A stretch of DNA of 64,000 bases, from positions 58,363 to 122,362 of the forward strand of contig NZ_BCSR01000005.1 of assembly GCF_001570965.1 (NCBI RefSeq), written 5' to 3'. Below the pieces are notes generated by a model. That model ran no database searches. It was not told where the DNA came from and saw nothing but the letters and a program-made list of their open reading frames with translations. Made by a program: the position numbers and the translations under genes. Below, piece after piece: positions 55,893 through 63,216 of the stretch; the stretch's first letter is position 1, and every line of letters starts with the position of its first letter. The stretch comes from Janibacter corallicola NBRC 107790 (GTDB lineage Bacteria; Actinomycetota; Actinomycetes; Actinomycetales; Dermatophilaceae).

Positions 55893-56804
55893 TCAGGCTT
55901 CGGCGAGCAGCCAGGCGATGGTCTGGTTGTACGGGGTCGGGATCCCGTGGCGGCGCCCGAGCTCGACCACGCGGCCGGCGAAGAGGGCGACCTCGGTGGC
56001 CCGGCCGGCGAGGACGTCCTGGAGCATCGAGGTGTGGCCCTCACCGGGGAGTCCGCCGAGGACCGTGTCCCACCGCTCCCGGTCGGCGTCGCCCAAGGGG
56101 ACCCCCTCGGGAGCCGACACCGCGATGACCTCCTCGCGCAGGGCGAGCATGAGCGAACGCGCAGGACCGTCGACGGTGAAGGCGGCGTAGGGCTTGCGCA
56201 TGACGGCGGAGGCCTGGTTGATGCAGGTGTTGACCATGAACTTCCACCACATCTCGTGCTCCATGTCCGCGGGGGAGCTCCACGCGAGGCCGGCACGGTC
56301 CAGGGCCGTCTGGACGCGGTGGAGGCGCTCCGGGGCCGCCAGGTGCGCCGCCGTCCCGATGACGAGCTCACCGGGGGAGCTGTAGGTGATCTCCGAACCC
56401 TCCCGCCCGGCGGCCATGCCGAGGGCGATGCACAGCAGCACCCGGTTCGGGTCGAACCGCTCACCGATCGTCGTCTCGCTGTCCAGACCGTTGAGCACCG
56501 AGAGGAAGGTGGTCCCGGGACCGACGAAGGGGGCGACGTCCTCCAGCGCACCGGCGAGGTCGTGGTGCTTGACCGCCACGACCACGAGGTCGACGGGATG
56601 GGCCTCGTCACGATCCGGGTCGAGCACGGGGGCCCGCAGGGGAGTGCCGCCCACGGTCAGGCCGGTGTCGCGCAGCCGATCGGCGCGTTCGCCGGAGGCG
56701 ACGAGGGAGGTCTGCAGGCCCCCTTCGACGAAGTGCTGGGCGTACATGGCGCCCATGGCTCCCGCGCCGAGGATCGCAACAGTGGTGATCGGGGAGTCAG
56801 CCAT
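55893..56804 (-). CDS. Ketopantoate reductase (PanE/ApbA) family protein
   Basis: 303 residues. Rossmann start VAILGAGAMGAMYAQHF, SVLNGLDSE, Lys in EHEMWWKFMVNTCINQASAV and the C-terminal helical domain with SMLQDVLAGRATE. The family includes PanE (pantothenate synthesis) and other 2-dehydro acid reductases. No pantothenate gene is near, so the role is open. Leaderless: TAGGTT (56811-56816 on this strand), 6 nt, ATG. Confidence 0.83.
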   Translation of the reverse strand: MADSPITTVAILGAGAMGAMYAQHFVEGGLQTSLVASGERADRLRDTGLTVGGTPLRAPVLDPDRDEAHPVDLVVVAVKHHDLAGALEDVAPFVGPGTTFLSVLNGLDSETTIGERFDPNRVLLCIALGMAAGREGSEITYSSPGELVIGTAAHLAAPERLHRVQTALDRAGLAWSSPADMEHEMWWKFMVNTCINQASAVMRKPYAAFTVDGPARSLMLALREEVIAVSAPEGVPLGDADRERWDTVLGGLPGEGHTSMLQDVLAGRATEVALFAGRVVELGRRHGIPTPYNQTIAWLLAEA

Positions 56805-56873
56805 GGCGCCAACCTAGCTGCGTTCACGCCGGTGCCGGGGGAGCGGCCCCGTGGGTGGAACGATCCCGAGCTC

Positions 56874-57431
56874 TCACGTGCCCGCCTGTTCGCGGAGGTG
56901 GTCCAGGAGGTCCTCCATCGGCCCCGGCGCCCGGTGCGGGTCGAGCGCCTCCGTCAGGGCACGCGCGTAGCGCGCCTTCCGGCCGGCCTGCGAGGTGAGG
57001 AAGCGACGGACCACGGCCTCGCGCGTCCACCCGCGCTGGGCCGGCATGCCGGCCAGCAGGCGAAGGGAGCGGCCCTCACCCTCCGCGTCGATCACCGCCT
57101 CGACGCCGTCCACGCCGACTGCACGGACCAGCTCGTCCTCGAGGTCGAGCACGCAGCCGAAGAAGCCCAGCTCCCGCAGGCCCGCTCGCTCGACCGGCAG
57201 TCCCGCCTGGTGAAGCCCTTCCCGGACGATCCCGACAGCGGGGGAGTCGTACAGGCCGCAGAGGTGGTGGCCCGCGCCCCTCGGCCCGAGGCTGACCGCG
57301 ACTGCGCGGATGTTGGTGATGCCGCCCAGGGCCACGACGTCCACGTCGTCGAGCGCCTCGCCGCGGCGGTGGGCGAGCGTGGTCAGGGCGACGCGGTCGC
57401 TGACTCCCTCGACGAGCACGGTCCTGGGCAC
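56874..57431 (-). CDS. TOPRIM-domain protein (OLD-nuclease-like, small)
   Basis: 185 residues. VLVEGVSDRVALTTLAHRRG at the N-terminus carries the TOPRIM Glu, and LCGLYDSPAVG supplies an acidic motif later. No ATPase domain, in contrast to full OLD nucleases. Small actinobacterial proteins of this type have no known function. GTG 57431 has GGAGG about 8 nt upstream. Confidence 0.7.
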   Translation of the reverse strand: MPRTVLVEGVSDRVALTTLAHRRGEALDDVDVVALGGITNIRAVAVSLGPRGAGHHLCGLYDSPAVGIVREGLHQAGLPVERAGLRELGFFGCVLDLEDELVRAVGVDGVEAVIDAEGEGRSLRLLAGMPAQRGWTREAVVRRFLTSQAGRKARYARALTEALDPHRAPGPMEDLLDHLREQAGT

Positions 57432-57493
57432 GAGCGGTCACCTCCGGCTGACAGTCTGCCCGCTTGCCCCGGGGGAGCGCCTACGGTTGTCGC

Positions 57494-58534
57494 ATGCGCC
57501 TGACCGCCGTTCGCGCACCCGAGCGCGGGCCCCTCCTGCAGGTCGTCAAGACCGTCCTGGCCGTCGTGCTGTCGTGGGTGGTCTCCCTGCTGCTCTTCCG
57601 CAACGGCCCGCCACCTGTCTTCGCGGCGATCGCCGCCATGCTCGTCGTGCAGCCGAGCCTGAACCAGTCGCTCGTCAAGGGCATCGAGCGCAGCCTGGGG
57701 GTCGTGGCCGGGGTCTTGCTGGCCACGGGGCTGGGTATCGTCCTCGGCACGCCGTCGTGGGTCGTCATGGCCGCGGTGGCGGCAGCGCTGCTGCTCTCCT
57801 GGGGGCTGCGGCTGACGAGCGGGTCAGGCAACCAGATCGCGATCAGTGCGCTGCTGGTGCTCACCCTCGGCGCGACGACCCCCGACTACGCCCTCGTGCG
57901 GGTGGTCGAGACGCTGGTCGGTGCGCTCATCGGAGTCTGCATCCACGTCGCCCTCGTGCCGCCAGTCACCCTGATGCCGGCCAGGGACGCGCTGGACACC
58001 CTGGGGGAGGAGACCGCGGAGGCCATGGAACGCCTGGCCGAGGCATTGGTGAATCCCAAGACGCGTCCCGGTCGACTGCTGCTCGTCGCCGACGCCCGCC
58101 GGTTGCACCGCTGGCGCGACGAGGCGGAGGAGGCCCTGGACACCGCCGAGGACTCGCTGGCCTTCAACCCGCGCGCCCGTCGCTACCGCGGCGACCTCGA
58201 GGCGATGCGCAAGAGCCTCGACATGCTGACGAGGATCGGGACGCAGGTGCGGGGGATGACCCGGGCCTACGTCGACCACTACGACGCCGGGGTCCGCGAG
58301 GAACGGACGGTCGTGGCGATCGCCGAGGAGCTGCGTCGCGCCGCCCACGACACCCGGCTGCGGCTGCGCCTGATCCTGCCGAGTCCCGAGGCGGAGGACC
58401 TCGAGGAGACCGCACCGGCGCTGACCGAGCCGTTGGACACGCGCGCACCGCAGGGCATGCGCTGGGTGCTCATCGGCTCGTTGATGGAGGACCTGCGACG
58501 CATCCGGCACGAGCTGGGCGCCCAGGTGGCGTGA
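57494..58534 (+). CDS. FUSC family membrane protein (aromatic acid exporter-like)
   Basis: 346 residues with about six membrane helices in the first 160 residues (PPPVFAAIAAMLVVQPSLNQSLVKGIERSLGVVAGVLLATGLG is the FUSC motif region) and a helical cytoplasmic C-terminal half. Related proteins export aromatic acids. Leaderless: TACGGT (57482-57487), 6 nt, ATG 57494. Confidence 0.83.
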   Translation: MRLTAVRAPERGPLLQVVKTVLAVVLSWVVSLLLFRNGPPPVFAAIAAMLVVQPSLNQSLVKGIERSLGVVAGVLLATGLGIVLGTPSWVVMAAVAAALLLSWGLRLTSGSGNQIAISALLVLTLGATTPDYALVRVVETLVGALIGVCIHVALVPPVTLMPARDALDTLGEETAEAMERLAEALVNPKTRPGRLLLVADARRLHRWRDEAEEALDTAEDSLAFNPRARRYRGDLEAMRKSLDMLTRIGTQVRGMTRAYVDHYDAGVREERTVVAIAEELRRAAHDTRLRLRLILPSPEAEDLEETAPALTEPLDTRAPQGMRWVLIGSLMEDLRRIRHELGAQVA

Positions 58535-58567
58535 GGTTGCCCGGAGATGACTGCGGAGGAGACGACC

Positions 58568-58792
58568 ATGCCAGTGATCCGAGTCGAGCTCGACAGCGAC
58601 CGGGTCCACGCCAAGCGCTTCCACGAGCGTGTGGGTCGCGGCGAGCCGTTCCCGCAGGAACGCCAGCTGGTGATCGAGGAGGCCTGGCGGCGTGGATTCA
58701 CGCCCACGGGAACCATTCACTACCGCGGGCGCACCAATGGCCAACCACCCGGCCTGAAGTTCGATGCCGAGGTTCGTCTCGATCGTGGCTGA
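58568..58792 (+). CDS. Small uncharacterised protein
   Basis: 74 residues, starts MPVIRVELDSDRVHAKRFHE and ends LKFDAEVRLDRG. Looks like a compact alpha/beta fold; no motif I recognise. ATG 58568 is chosen because GGAGGAG lies 6 nt before it; the frame also opens at 58547. It stands 33 bp after the FUSC gene. Confidence 0.6.
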   Translation: MPVIRVELDSDRVHAKRFHERVGRGEPFPQERQLVIEEAWRRGFTPTGTIHYRGRTNGQPPGLKFDAEVRLDRG

Positions 58793-58828
58793 CCCCCGGA
58801 CGGGGAGGGGCGCTCGGCATCCCTCACA

Positions 58829-58871
58829 GGAATAAATGACATAATGTGGATTATCGGCATTTAGGGATTCC
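58829..58871. repeat. AT-rich imperfect palindrome
   Basis: A 43-bp stretch in an otherwise GC-rich sequence. ATAAT (58841-58845) and ATTAT (58850-58854) flank GTGG; outside them TAAATG pairs with CATTTA and GGAA with TTCC. It could be an operator or a terminator. It lies between the small gene ending at 58792 and the minus-strand remnant. Confidence 0.6.
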
Positions 58872-58886
58872 CCGGGAACCGGCACC

Positions 58887-59380
58887 TCATCGACAGGCTC
58901 GACCATCGACACGACGGCCCTCAGGTGTGCCTGGCCCAGGCATGGCTCACGACCGGCGCGCCGGTCGATGGTGCCCGTCCAGCCGTGCGGGGTCACGATG
59001 TACACATCACCGTCGAGCCCGCCGGTGAAATGGTTGCTGTAGCGCCAGGCCCGCAGCCAGGCGAATTCCTGTCGGCCGGCCAGGACGTACCCGTCGCGAC
59101 AGACGACGGTGATCAGGACGTGACTCATGCCTCCGTGGTCCGTCGTGACCGTGAAGCGTTCGGGAACGAGCTCCTGCGCCACCGCGCGAGCCAGGTCGCT
59201 GTCCTCCGGTGGACCCGGCACCTGCTCTCCCGCGTCCCTGGCGACCCTTGCTGCTGTGACCACCTGATCGCCGAGACGTACGGCCGCGACCACGCTGCGG
59301 CCCGCCCGGAAGGCGCACATGTGTGCGATCTGTCGCAGGGTGGCTGCGGGGTCGTCAAGATCCCAGACGTCGGTGCGCAT
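58887..59380 (-). pseudogene. Uncharacterised gene without a proper stop (possible 3' loss)
   Basis: From ATG 59380 the minus strand has gene-like codon use for about 150 residues (MRTDVWDLDDPAATLRQIAH..., GMSHVLITVVCRDGYVL, WRYSNHFTGGLDGDVYIVTPHGW). It then loses coding character near 58920 but meets no in-frame stop; the frame stays open antisense to the next two genes until 57824. Stops exist in the other two frames at 58861, 58851 and 58887. I infer a gene whose end was lost by deletion or frameshift. Function unknown. The end coordinate is approximate. Confidence 0.45.
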
Positions 59381-59421
59381 GTCCTCGACCGTGGCACGGA
59401 AGGGCTGGTTCACGAAGGGCG

Positions 59422-59430
59422 TTGTCCACA
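59422..59430 (+). promoter_or_regulatory. Second consensus DnaA box
   Basis: TTGTCCACA again, with a degenerate inverted match (CTGTGGACG) about 35 bp on, in the 132-bp region before the gene at 59513. Confidence 0.35.
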
Positions 59431-59512
59431 GGGGCTCGCGAACGGCCGTTGGGCCCCGGGCCTGTGGACGGGCGCCCGCTCGGACTCGCCCTGAGTGGTT
59501 GGCTGGTGCGGC

Positions 59513-60043
59513 ATGGGATACGGCACGAACTTCCTCGACCACCTCGAGGTCACTCCCCCGCTCAACGACGCAGAAGCCGACTGGTTGCGAGCCTTCGCCG
59601 AGATCGACCGACGGCACTACAGCGACCCCTACGACGTGGCGATGAACCCACGCGTCGTGGCCCAGGAGGGCTCGCGGGGCGCACGTCCGCGGGATGAGTC
59701 GCCCCCGGACCCGTTCGCCTCGCTCTCCCCGCGCGACGGCACGCCGTATCCGCACCTCGACGGGGTGCCCTGCGGTGATGGCTGCTGCCTACGGTGGAAC
59801 GGCACCGAGAAGTCAAGAATGGCGCTCGAGTGGCTCGAGTACCTGACCGATCACTTCCTGCGGCCCGGCGCGCACGCCCGCAGCTGCGGCAGGCCTGAGT
59901 TCGAGCACTTCACCTTCGACCACCAGGTCAACGGCATGCTCGCAGGCGAGCGCGATGACACCGGCGAGCTCTTCCTCATCAGGGCCCGGGACAGCACCTT
60001 TGACGTGGAGACCCTCGTCCCACCCCGGTGGTACCCGTGGTGA
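59513..60043 (+). CDS. Uncharacterised protein of an accessory actinobacterial family
   Basis: 176 residues, MGYGTNFLDHLEVTPPLNDAEADWLRAFAEIDRRHY at the start, a central VPCGDGCCLRWNGTEKSRMALEWLEYLTDHFL and a FTFDHQVNGMLAGERDDTGE part. This resembles a family seen in variable regions and phage-related loci of actinobacteria, with no known role. ATG 59513 gives the conserved MGY start. Convergent with the antitoxin-like gene 2 bp away. Confidence 0.68.
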   Translation: MGYGTNFLDHLEVTPPLNDAEADWLRAFAEIDRRHYSDPYDVAMNPRVVAQEGSRGARPRDESPPDPFASLSPRDGTPYPHLDGVPCGDGCCLRWNGTEKSRMALEWLEYLTDHFLRPGAHARSCGRPEFEHFTFDHQVNGMLAGERDDTGELFLIRARDSTFDVETLVPPRWYPW

Positions 60044-60045
60044 CC

Positions 60046-60282
60046 TCAGTAGCCGTCGGGCGTGAAGTCGACCTGCGTCGGGGGCGCCAGTGCCTCCTTG
60101 GAGACGATGCGCCGCGCGGCCGTGTAGAGGCTCATGACCGCATCGGCGTCCTGGGCGCGGCCCTGCGTGATGGCGGTGAGGATGACGGCGGCCTCAGCCT
60201 CCATCGTACGTCCGTGACGGCGCGCCACCTCGCTCAGACGGGTCTCGAAGTCTGAGCCGATGTCGCAGGTCTCGAATGTCAT
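60046..60282 (-). CDS. FitA/StbC-like ribbon-helix-helix protein without adjacent toxin
   Basis: 78 residues. ETRLSEVARRHGRTMEAEAAVIL matches the Arc-type RHH of FitA-like antitoxins (RLxxxAxxHGRSMEAEvR). The remainder is a longer than usual C-terminus. FitA partners are PIN toxins (FitB/VapC), but no PIN gene lies beside it, so it is an orphan or a solo regulator. ATG 60282 has AGGAAGG 11 nt upstream; GTG 60291 is closer to it than normal. Confidence 0.65.
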   Translation of the reverse strand: MTFETCDIGSDFETRLSEVARRHGRTMEAEAAVILTAITQGRAQDADAVMSLYTAARRIVSKEALAPPTQVDFTPDGY

Positions 60283-60465
60283 CTGGATCACATCCTTCCT
60301 CGGCCACGGTAGCGCGGCGTGTGACGCACGTCACGCAAGACCACGCTGGGGAGTCGCCTCGGACATCCGGCCACCGGGTCGGGCGACGCCACGAGAGGGA
60401 CCGAGGGTCACTGGGCGAGACCGTTTTGGCGCTGGCGGGTCAGTGTGCTGTGCTACTTCAGCAAC

Positions 60466-60549
60466 CCATCCAGAGCGGCTGAGAGACCTGGCTCGACGAC
60501 GCCGCAGCAACCACCCCTTGCGGGCAGGTGCTCATGCCGGGACCGATGG
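60466..60549 (+). ncRNA. SAM-I type (S-box) riboswitch upstream of the DmoA-like monooxygenase
   Basis: Same length and plan as the one at 55319-55402: P1 CCATC...GATGG, GAGCGGCTGAGAGA, an identical CTGGCTCGACGACGCCGCAG, CAACC and GGTGCTCATGCCGGGACC. The 3' arm of P1 runs into AAGGAG, the ribosome site of the gene, so bound SAM would reduce translation. A possible promoter is TTGGCG (60426-60431) with TGCTAC (60451-60456). Nothing else is seen in 60292-60465. Confidence 0.87.
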
Positions 60550-60562
60550 AAGGAGCATCACC

Positions 60563-62008
60563 GTGTCTTCATCGACGCCCAATTCCCCTCTGCCCGAAGG
60601 CGTTCCGACGACGGACGCCGGCAAGCGGGAGATCCTCTTCAATGCCTTCGACATGAACTGCGTGGCACACCAGTCCCCCGGGCTGTGGCGCCACCCGGAG
60701 GACCACGCCCGGGACTACAACACCCTGGGCTACTGGACCGGCTTGGCCCGGACCCTCGAGAAGGGCCTCTTCGACGGCCTCTTCATCGCCGACGTCCTCG
60801 GCCCGTACGACGTCTACGGCAACTCCGACGAGGCCACCCTGAAGTCGGGCACGCAGGTACCGACCAATGAGCCGACGCTGCTCATCCCCGCGATGGCTGC
60901 GGTGACCGAGCACCTGACCTTCGGGGTCACCGCCGGGACCGCCTACGAGCACCCGTACTCCTTCGCCCGGCGGCTCGGGACCCTGGACCACCTGACCGAT
61001 GGTCGGGTCGGGTGGAACGTGGTCACCGGGTACCTCCCTTCGGCCGCGCGCAACCTCGGTCACGAGGACCAGATGGAGCACGACCAGCGCTACGACCACG
61101 CCGACGAGTACATGGACGTGGTGTACAAGCTCCTCGAGGGCTCGTGGGAGGACGACGCGGTCATCAACGACACGACGTCCGGCGTCTTCATCGACCCGAG
61201 CAAGGTGCACCGCATCGATCACGAGGGCGCCTACTTCAAGACCCCCGGGATCGCCTTCACCGAGCCGAGCCGCCAGCGCACGCCGGTGATCTACCAGGCG
61301 GGCGCCTCCAGCCGGGGTCGGGCCTTCGCCGGCAAGCACGCCGAGGCGACCTTCATCAACTCCCCCACCGACGAGCTGATCAAGGGCACGACGGCCAAGT
61401 TGCGCCAGTCCCTCGTCGACGCCGGGCGCGACCCCTACGACGTGAGGGTCATGTCGATGCAGACCATCGTCACCGGCGCCACCGACGAGGAGGCGCGGGC
61501 CAAGTACGAGGACCTGGCGCAGTACATCGACGTCGAGGGCGGTCTGGTCCTCATGAGCGGCTGGATGGGCCTGGACCTCTCGCAGTTCGAGCTCGACGAG
61601 CCGATCGGTGATGTGGAGTCCAACGCGATCCAGTCCACGGTCGAGACCTTCAAGAAGGCCTCCGGAAACCTCGACGAGGAGTGGACCGTGCGCAAGCTCG
61701 CCGAGTGGTGCGGGATCGGCGGCTTCGGCCCGGTGATCGTCGGCTCCGGTGAGACCGTGGCGAAGGAGCTCGCCCGGATCCAGGACGAGACCGACGTCGA
61801 CGGCTTCAACCTCGCCTACCACATCACGCCCGGCACCTTCGAGGACATCGTCGAGTACGTCGTCCCCGAGCTGCAGAAGCTCGGCCGCTACAAGACCGAG
61901 TACACCGAGGGCACGATGCGCCACAAGCTCTTCGGCCACGGCGACCACCTGCCGGAGAACCACTACGGGTCGCGCTTCGCACTGCGCAACCTCGCCACCA
62001 CCGCGTAG
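60563..62008 (+). CDS. FMN-dependent monooxygenase, DmoA-like (dimethyl sulfide monooxygenase group)
   Basis: 481 residues, bacterial-luciferase family (NtaA/SnaA/SoxA/DmoA branch). LFNAFDMNCVAHQSPGLWRHP, FDGLFIADVLGPYDVYGNS, RLGTLDHLTDGRVGWNVVTGYL and ERYDHADEYM-like DQRYDHADEYMDVVYKL are close to DmoA as I remember it. DmoA oxidises dimethyl sulfide with FMNH2 from a separate reductase. Control by a SAM riboswitch fits release of sulfur or methanethiol for methionine supply (inference). GTG 60563 follows AAGGAG. The exact substrate is not fixed by sequence. Confidence 0.85.
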   Translation: MSSSTPNSPLPEGVPTTDAGKREILFNAFDMNCVAHQSPGLWRHPEDHARDYNTLGYWTGLARTLEKGLFDGLFIADVLGPYDVYGNSDEATLKSGTQVPTNEPTLLIPAMAAVTEHLTFGVTAGTAYEHPYSFARRLGTLDHLTDGRVGWNVVTGYLPSAARNLGHEDQMEHDQRYDHADEYMDVVYKLLEGSWEDDAVINDTTSGVFIDPSKVHRIDHEGAYFKTPGIAFTEPSRQRTPVIYQAGASSRGRAFAGKHAEATFINSPTDELIKGTTAKLRQSLVDAGRDPYDVRVMSMQTIVTGATDEEARAKYEDLAQYIDVEGGLVLMSGWMGLDLSQFELDEPIGDVESNAIQSTVETFKKASGNLDEEWTVRKLAEWCGIGGFGPVIVGSGETVAKELARIQDETDVDGFNLAYHITPGTFEDIVEYVVPELQKLGRYKTEYTEGTMRHKLFGHGDHLPENHYGSRFALRNLATTA

Positions 62009-62072
62009 CCGGGTCGTGTAACCCGGCTCCCCGGACGAAGTGCTGCCTGCAGCACTTCGTCCGGGGAGCCGG
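62008..62072 (+). terminator. Very long terminator hairpin with a competing small hairpin
   Basis: Bases 62023-62045 pair perfectly with 62050-62072: a 23-bp stem around CCTG. Just before it GCCGGGT (62008-62014) can pair with ACCCGGC (62021-62027), which uses the foot of the long stem, so the two folds exclude each other. It follows the monooxygenase stop at once. No T tract. Confidence 0.85.
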
Positions 62073-62220
62073 CCCACGAGGCGCTGGTCCCCCGCCGGCT
62101 GCTGCGCGGCCTCCTCGGCCCACCGGACCCCCGGGAGGAGTACCGTCAGCAGCACACGACGAGGACGGGAGCGCACCACGGGGATGAGCGGGGGACCACC
62201 TCTTCGAGATCGCATCGCTG

Positions 62221-63093
62221 GTGGTGCTGGCAGCCGTCCTCCTGCTGGACCTGGTCCTCGTCGTCCGGCGTCCGCGGGTCCCCTCGACGAAGGAGGCCGC
62301 GGCCTGGGTCGGCTGCTACGTCGCCCTGGCCCTCGTCTTCGCCGTCGCGCTGCTGGCGGCCGGCGGGACCGACCGGGCCACCGAGTTCCTGACCGGGTGG
62401 CTGCTCGAGTACTCGCTCTCGGTCGACAACCTCTTCGTCTTCCTCGTGGTCATCTCCCGCTTCGCCGTCGCGAAGGAGATGCAGCAGCGGGTCCTCATGG
62501 TGGGCATCCTCATCGCGATCCTGCTGCGCGGGGTCTTCATCCTCGCCGGCGTGCGGATCATCGAGTCCTTCACCTGGGTCTTCTACGTCTTCGGCGCCTA
62601 CCTGGTCTACGTCGCGGTCAAGCAGGCCCTCGGCGGCGAGGACGACTCCGGCAGCCGGGAGGGCCGGATCGTCCGGACCCTGCGCACCCGGGTGGGGCTC
62701 TCCCCCTTCGTGCTCGTCGTGGTCTCCCTCGGCGGCATCGACGTGCTCTTCGCGCTGGACTCCATCCCGGCGATCTTCTCGGTGACCACCGACCCCTTCC
62801 TCGTCTGGGCCTGCACGATCTTCGCGCTCATGGGTCTGCGGCAGCTGTACTTCCTGCTCGGCGAGCTGCTCGACCGCCTCGAGTACCTCGACATCGGTAT
62901 CGCGGTGATCCTCGGCTTCATCGGCCTCAAGCTCGTGCTGCAGGCGATGGCGACCAACGAGGTGCCGTGGATCAACGGCGGGCGACCGATCGGCTGGGCC
63001 CCCACCATCGAGACCTGGCAGTCCCTGCTGGTCATCGTCGCCTCGATGACGATCGCCGTCGGTGCCTCGCTGGTACGGCAGCGTCGCGGCTAG
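62221..63093 (+). CDS. TerC family membrane protein
   Basis: 290 residues with seven or more membrane helices. EYSLSVDNLFVFLVV and GGIDVLFALDSIPAIFSVT are the two Asp-bearing TerC motifs, thought to bind Mn2+; members export manganese or help metallate secreted proteins. The first in-frame start is GTG 62221, but the membrane helix seems to begin earlier: residues read back without a start to a TGA at 62185. TACCGT (about 62146) may be the promoter. The true N-terminus is unclear. Confidence 0.85.
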   Translation: MVLAAVLLLDLVLVVRRPRVPSTKEAAAWVGCYVALALVFAVALLAAGGTDRATEFLTGWLLEYSLSVDNLFVFLVVISRFAVAKEMQQRVLMVGILIAILLRGVFILAGVRIIESFTWVFYVFGAYLVYVAVKQALGGEDDSGSREGRIVRTLRTRVGLSPFVLVVVSLGGIDVLFALDSIPAIFSVTTDPFLVWACTIFALMGLRQLYFLLGELLDRLEYLDIGIAVILGFIGLKLVLQAMATNEVPWINGGRPIGWAPTIETWQSLLVIVASMTIAVGASLVRQRRG

Positions 63094-63216
63094 CGCAGCC
63101 GCCCTCGATCACGTTCCCGCAGCGCATCGGCACGTAGGTCGACCCCGGGAGTTCCGAAGAGGTCACGGGTGGATCACGGACCGAACCGGAGCCACGGCCC
63201 CGGCGTCGTACAGGTC

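Noticed and set aside
55440..59512. Chromosomal origin suggested by DnaA boxes
   Set aside because: Only two perfect boxes 4 kb apart, no dnaA, dnaN or parAB genes and no clustered AT-rich unwinding region.
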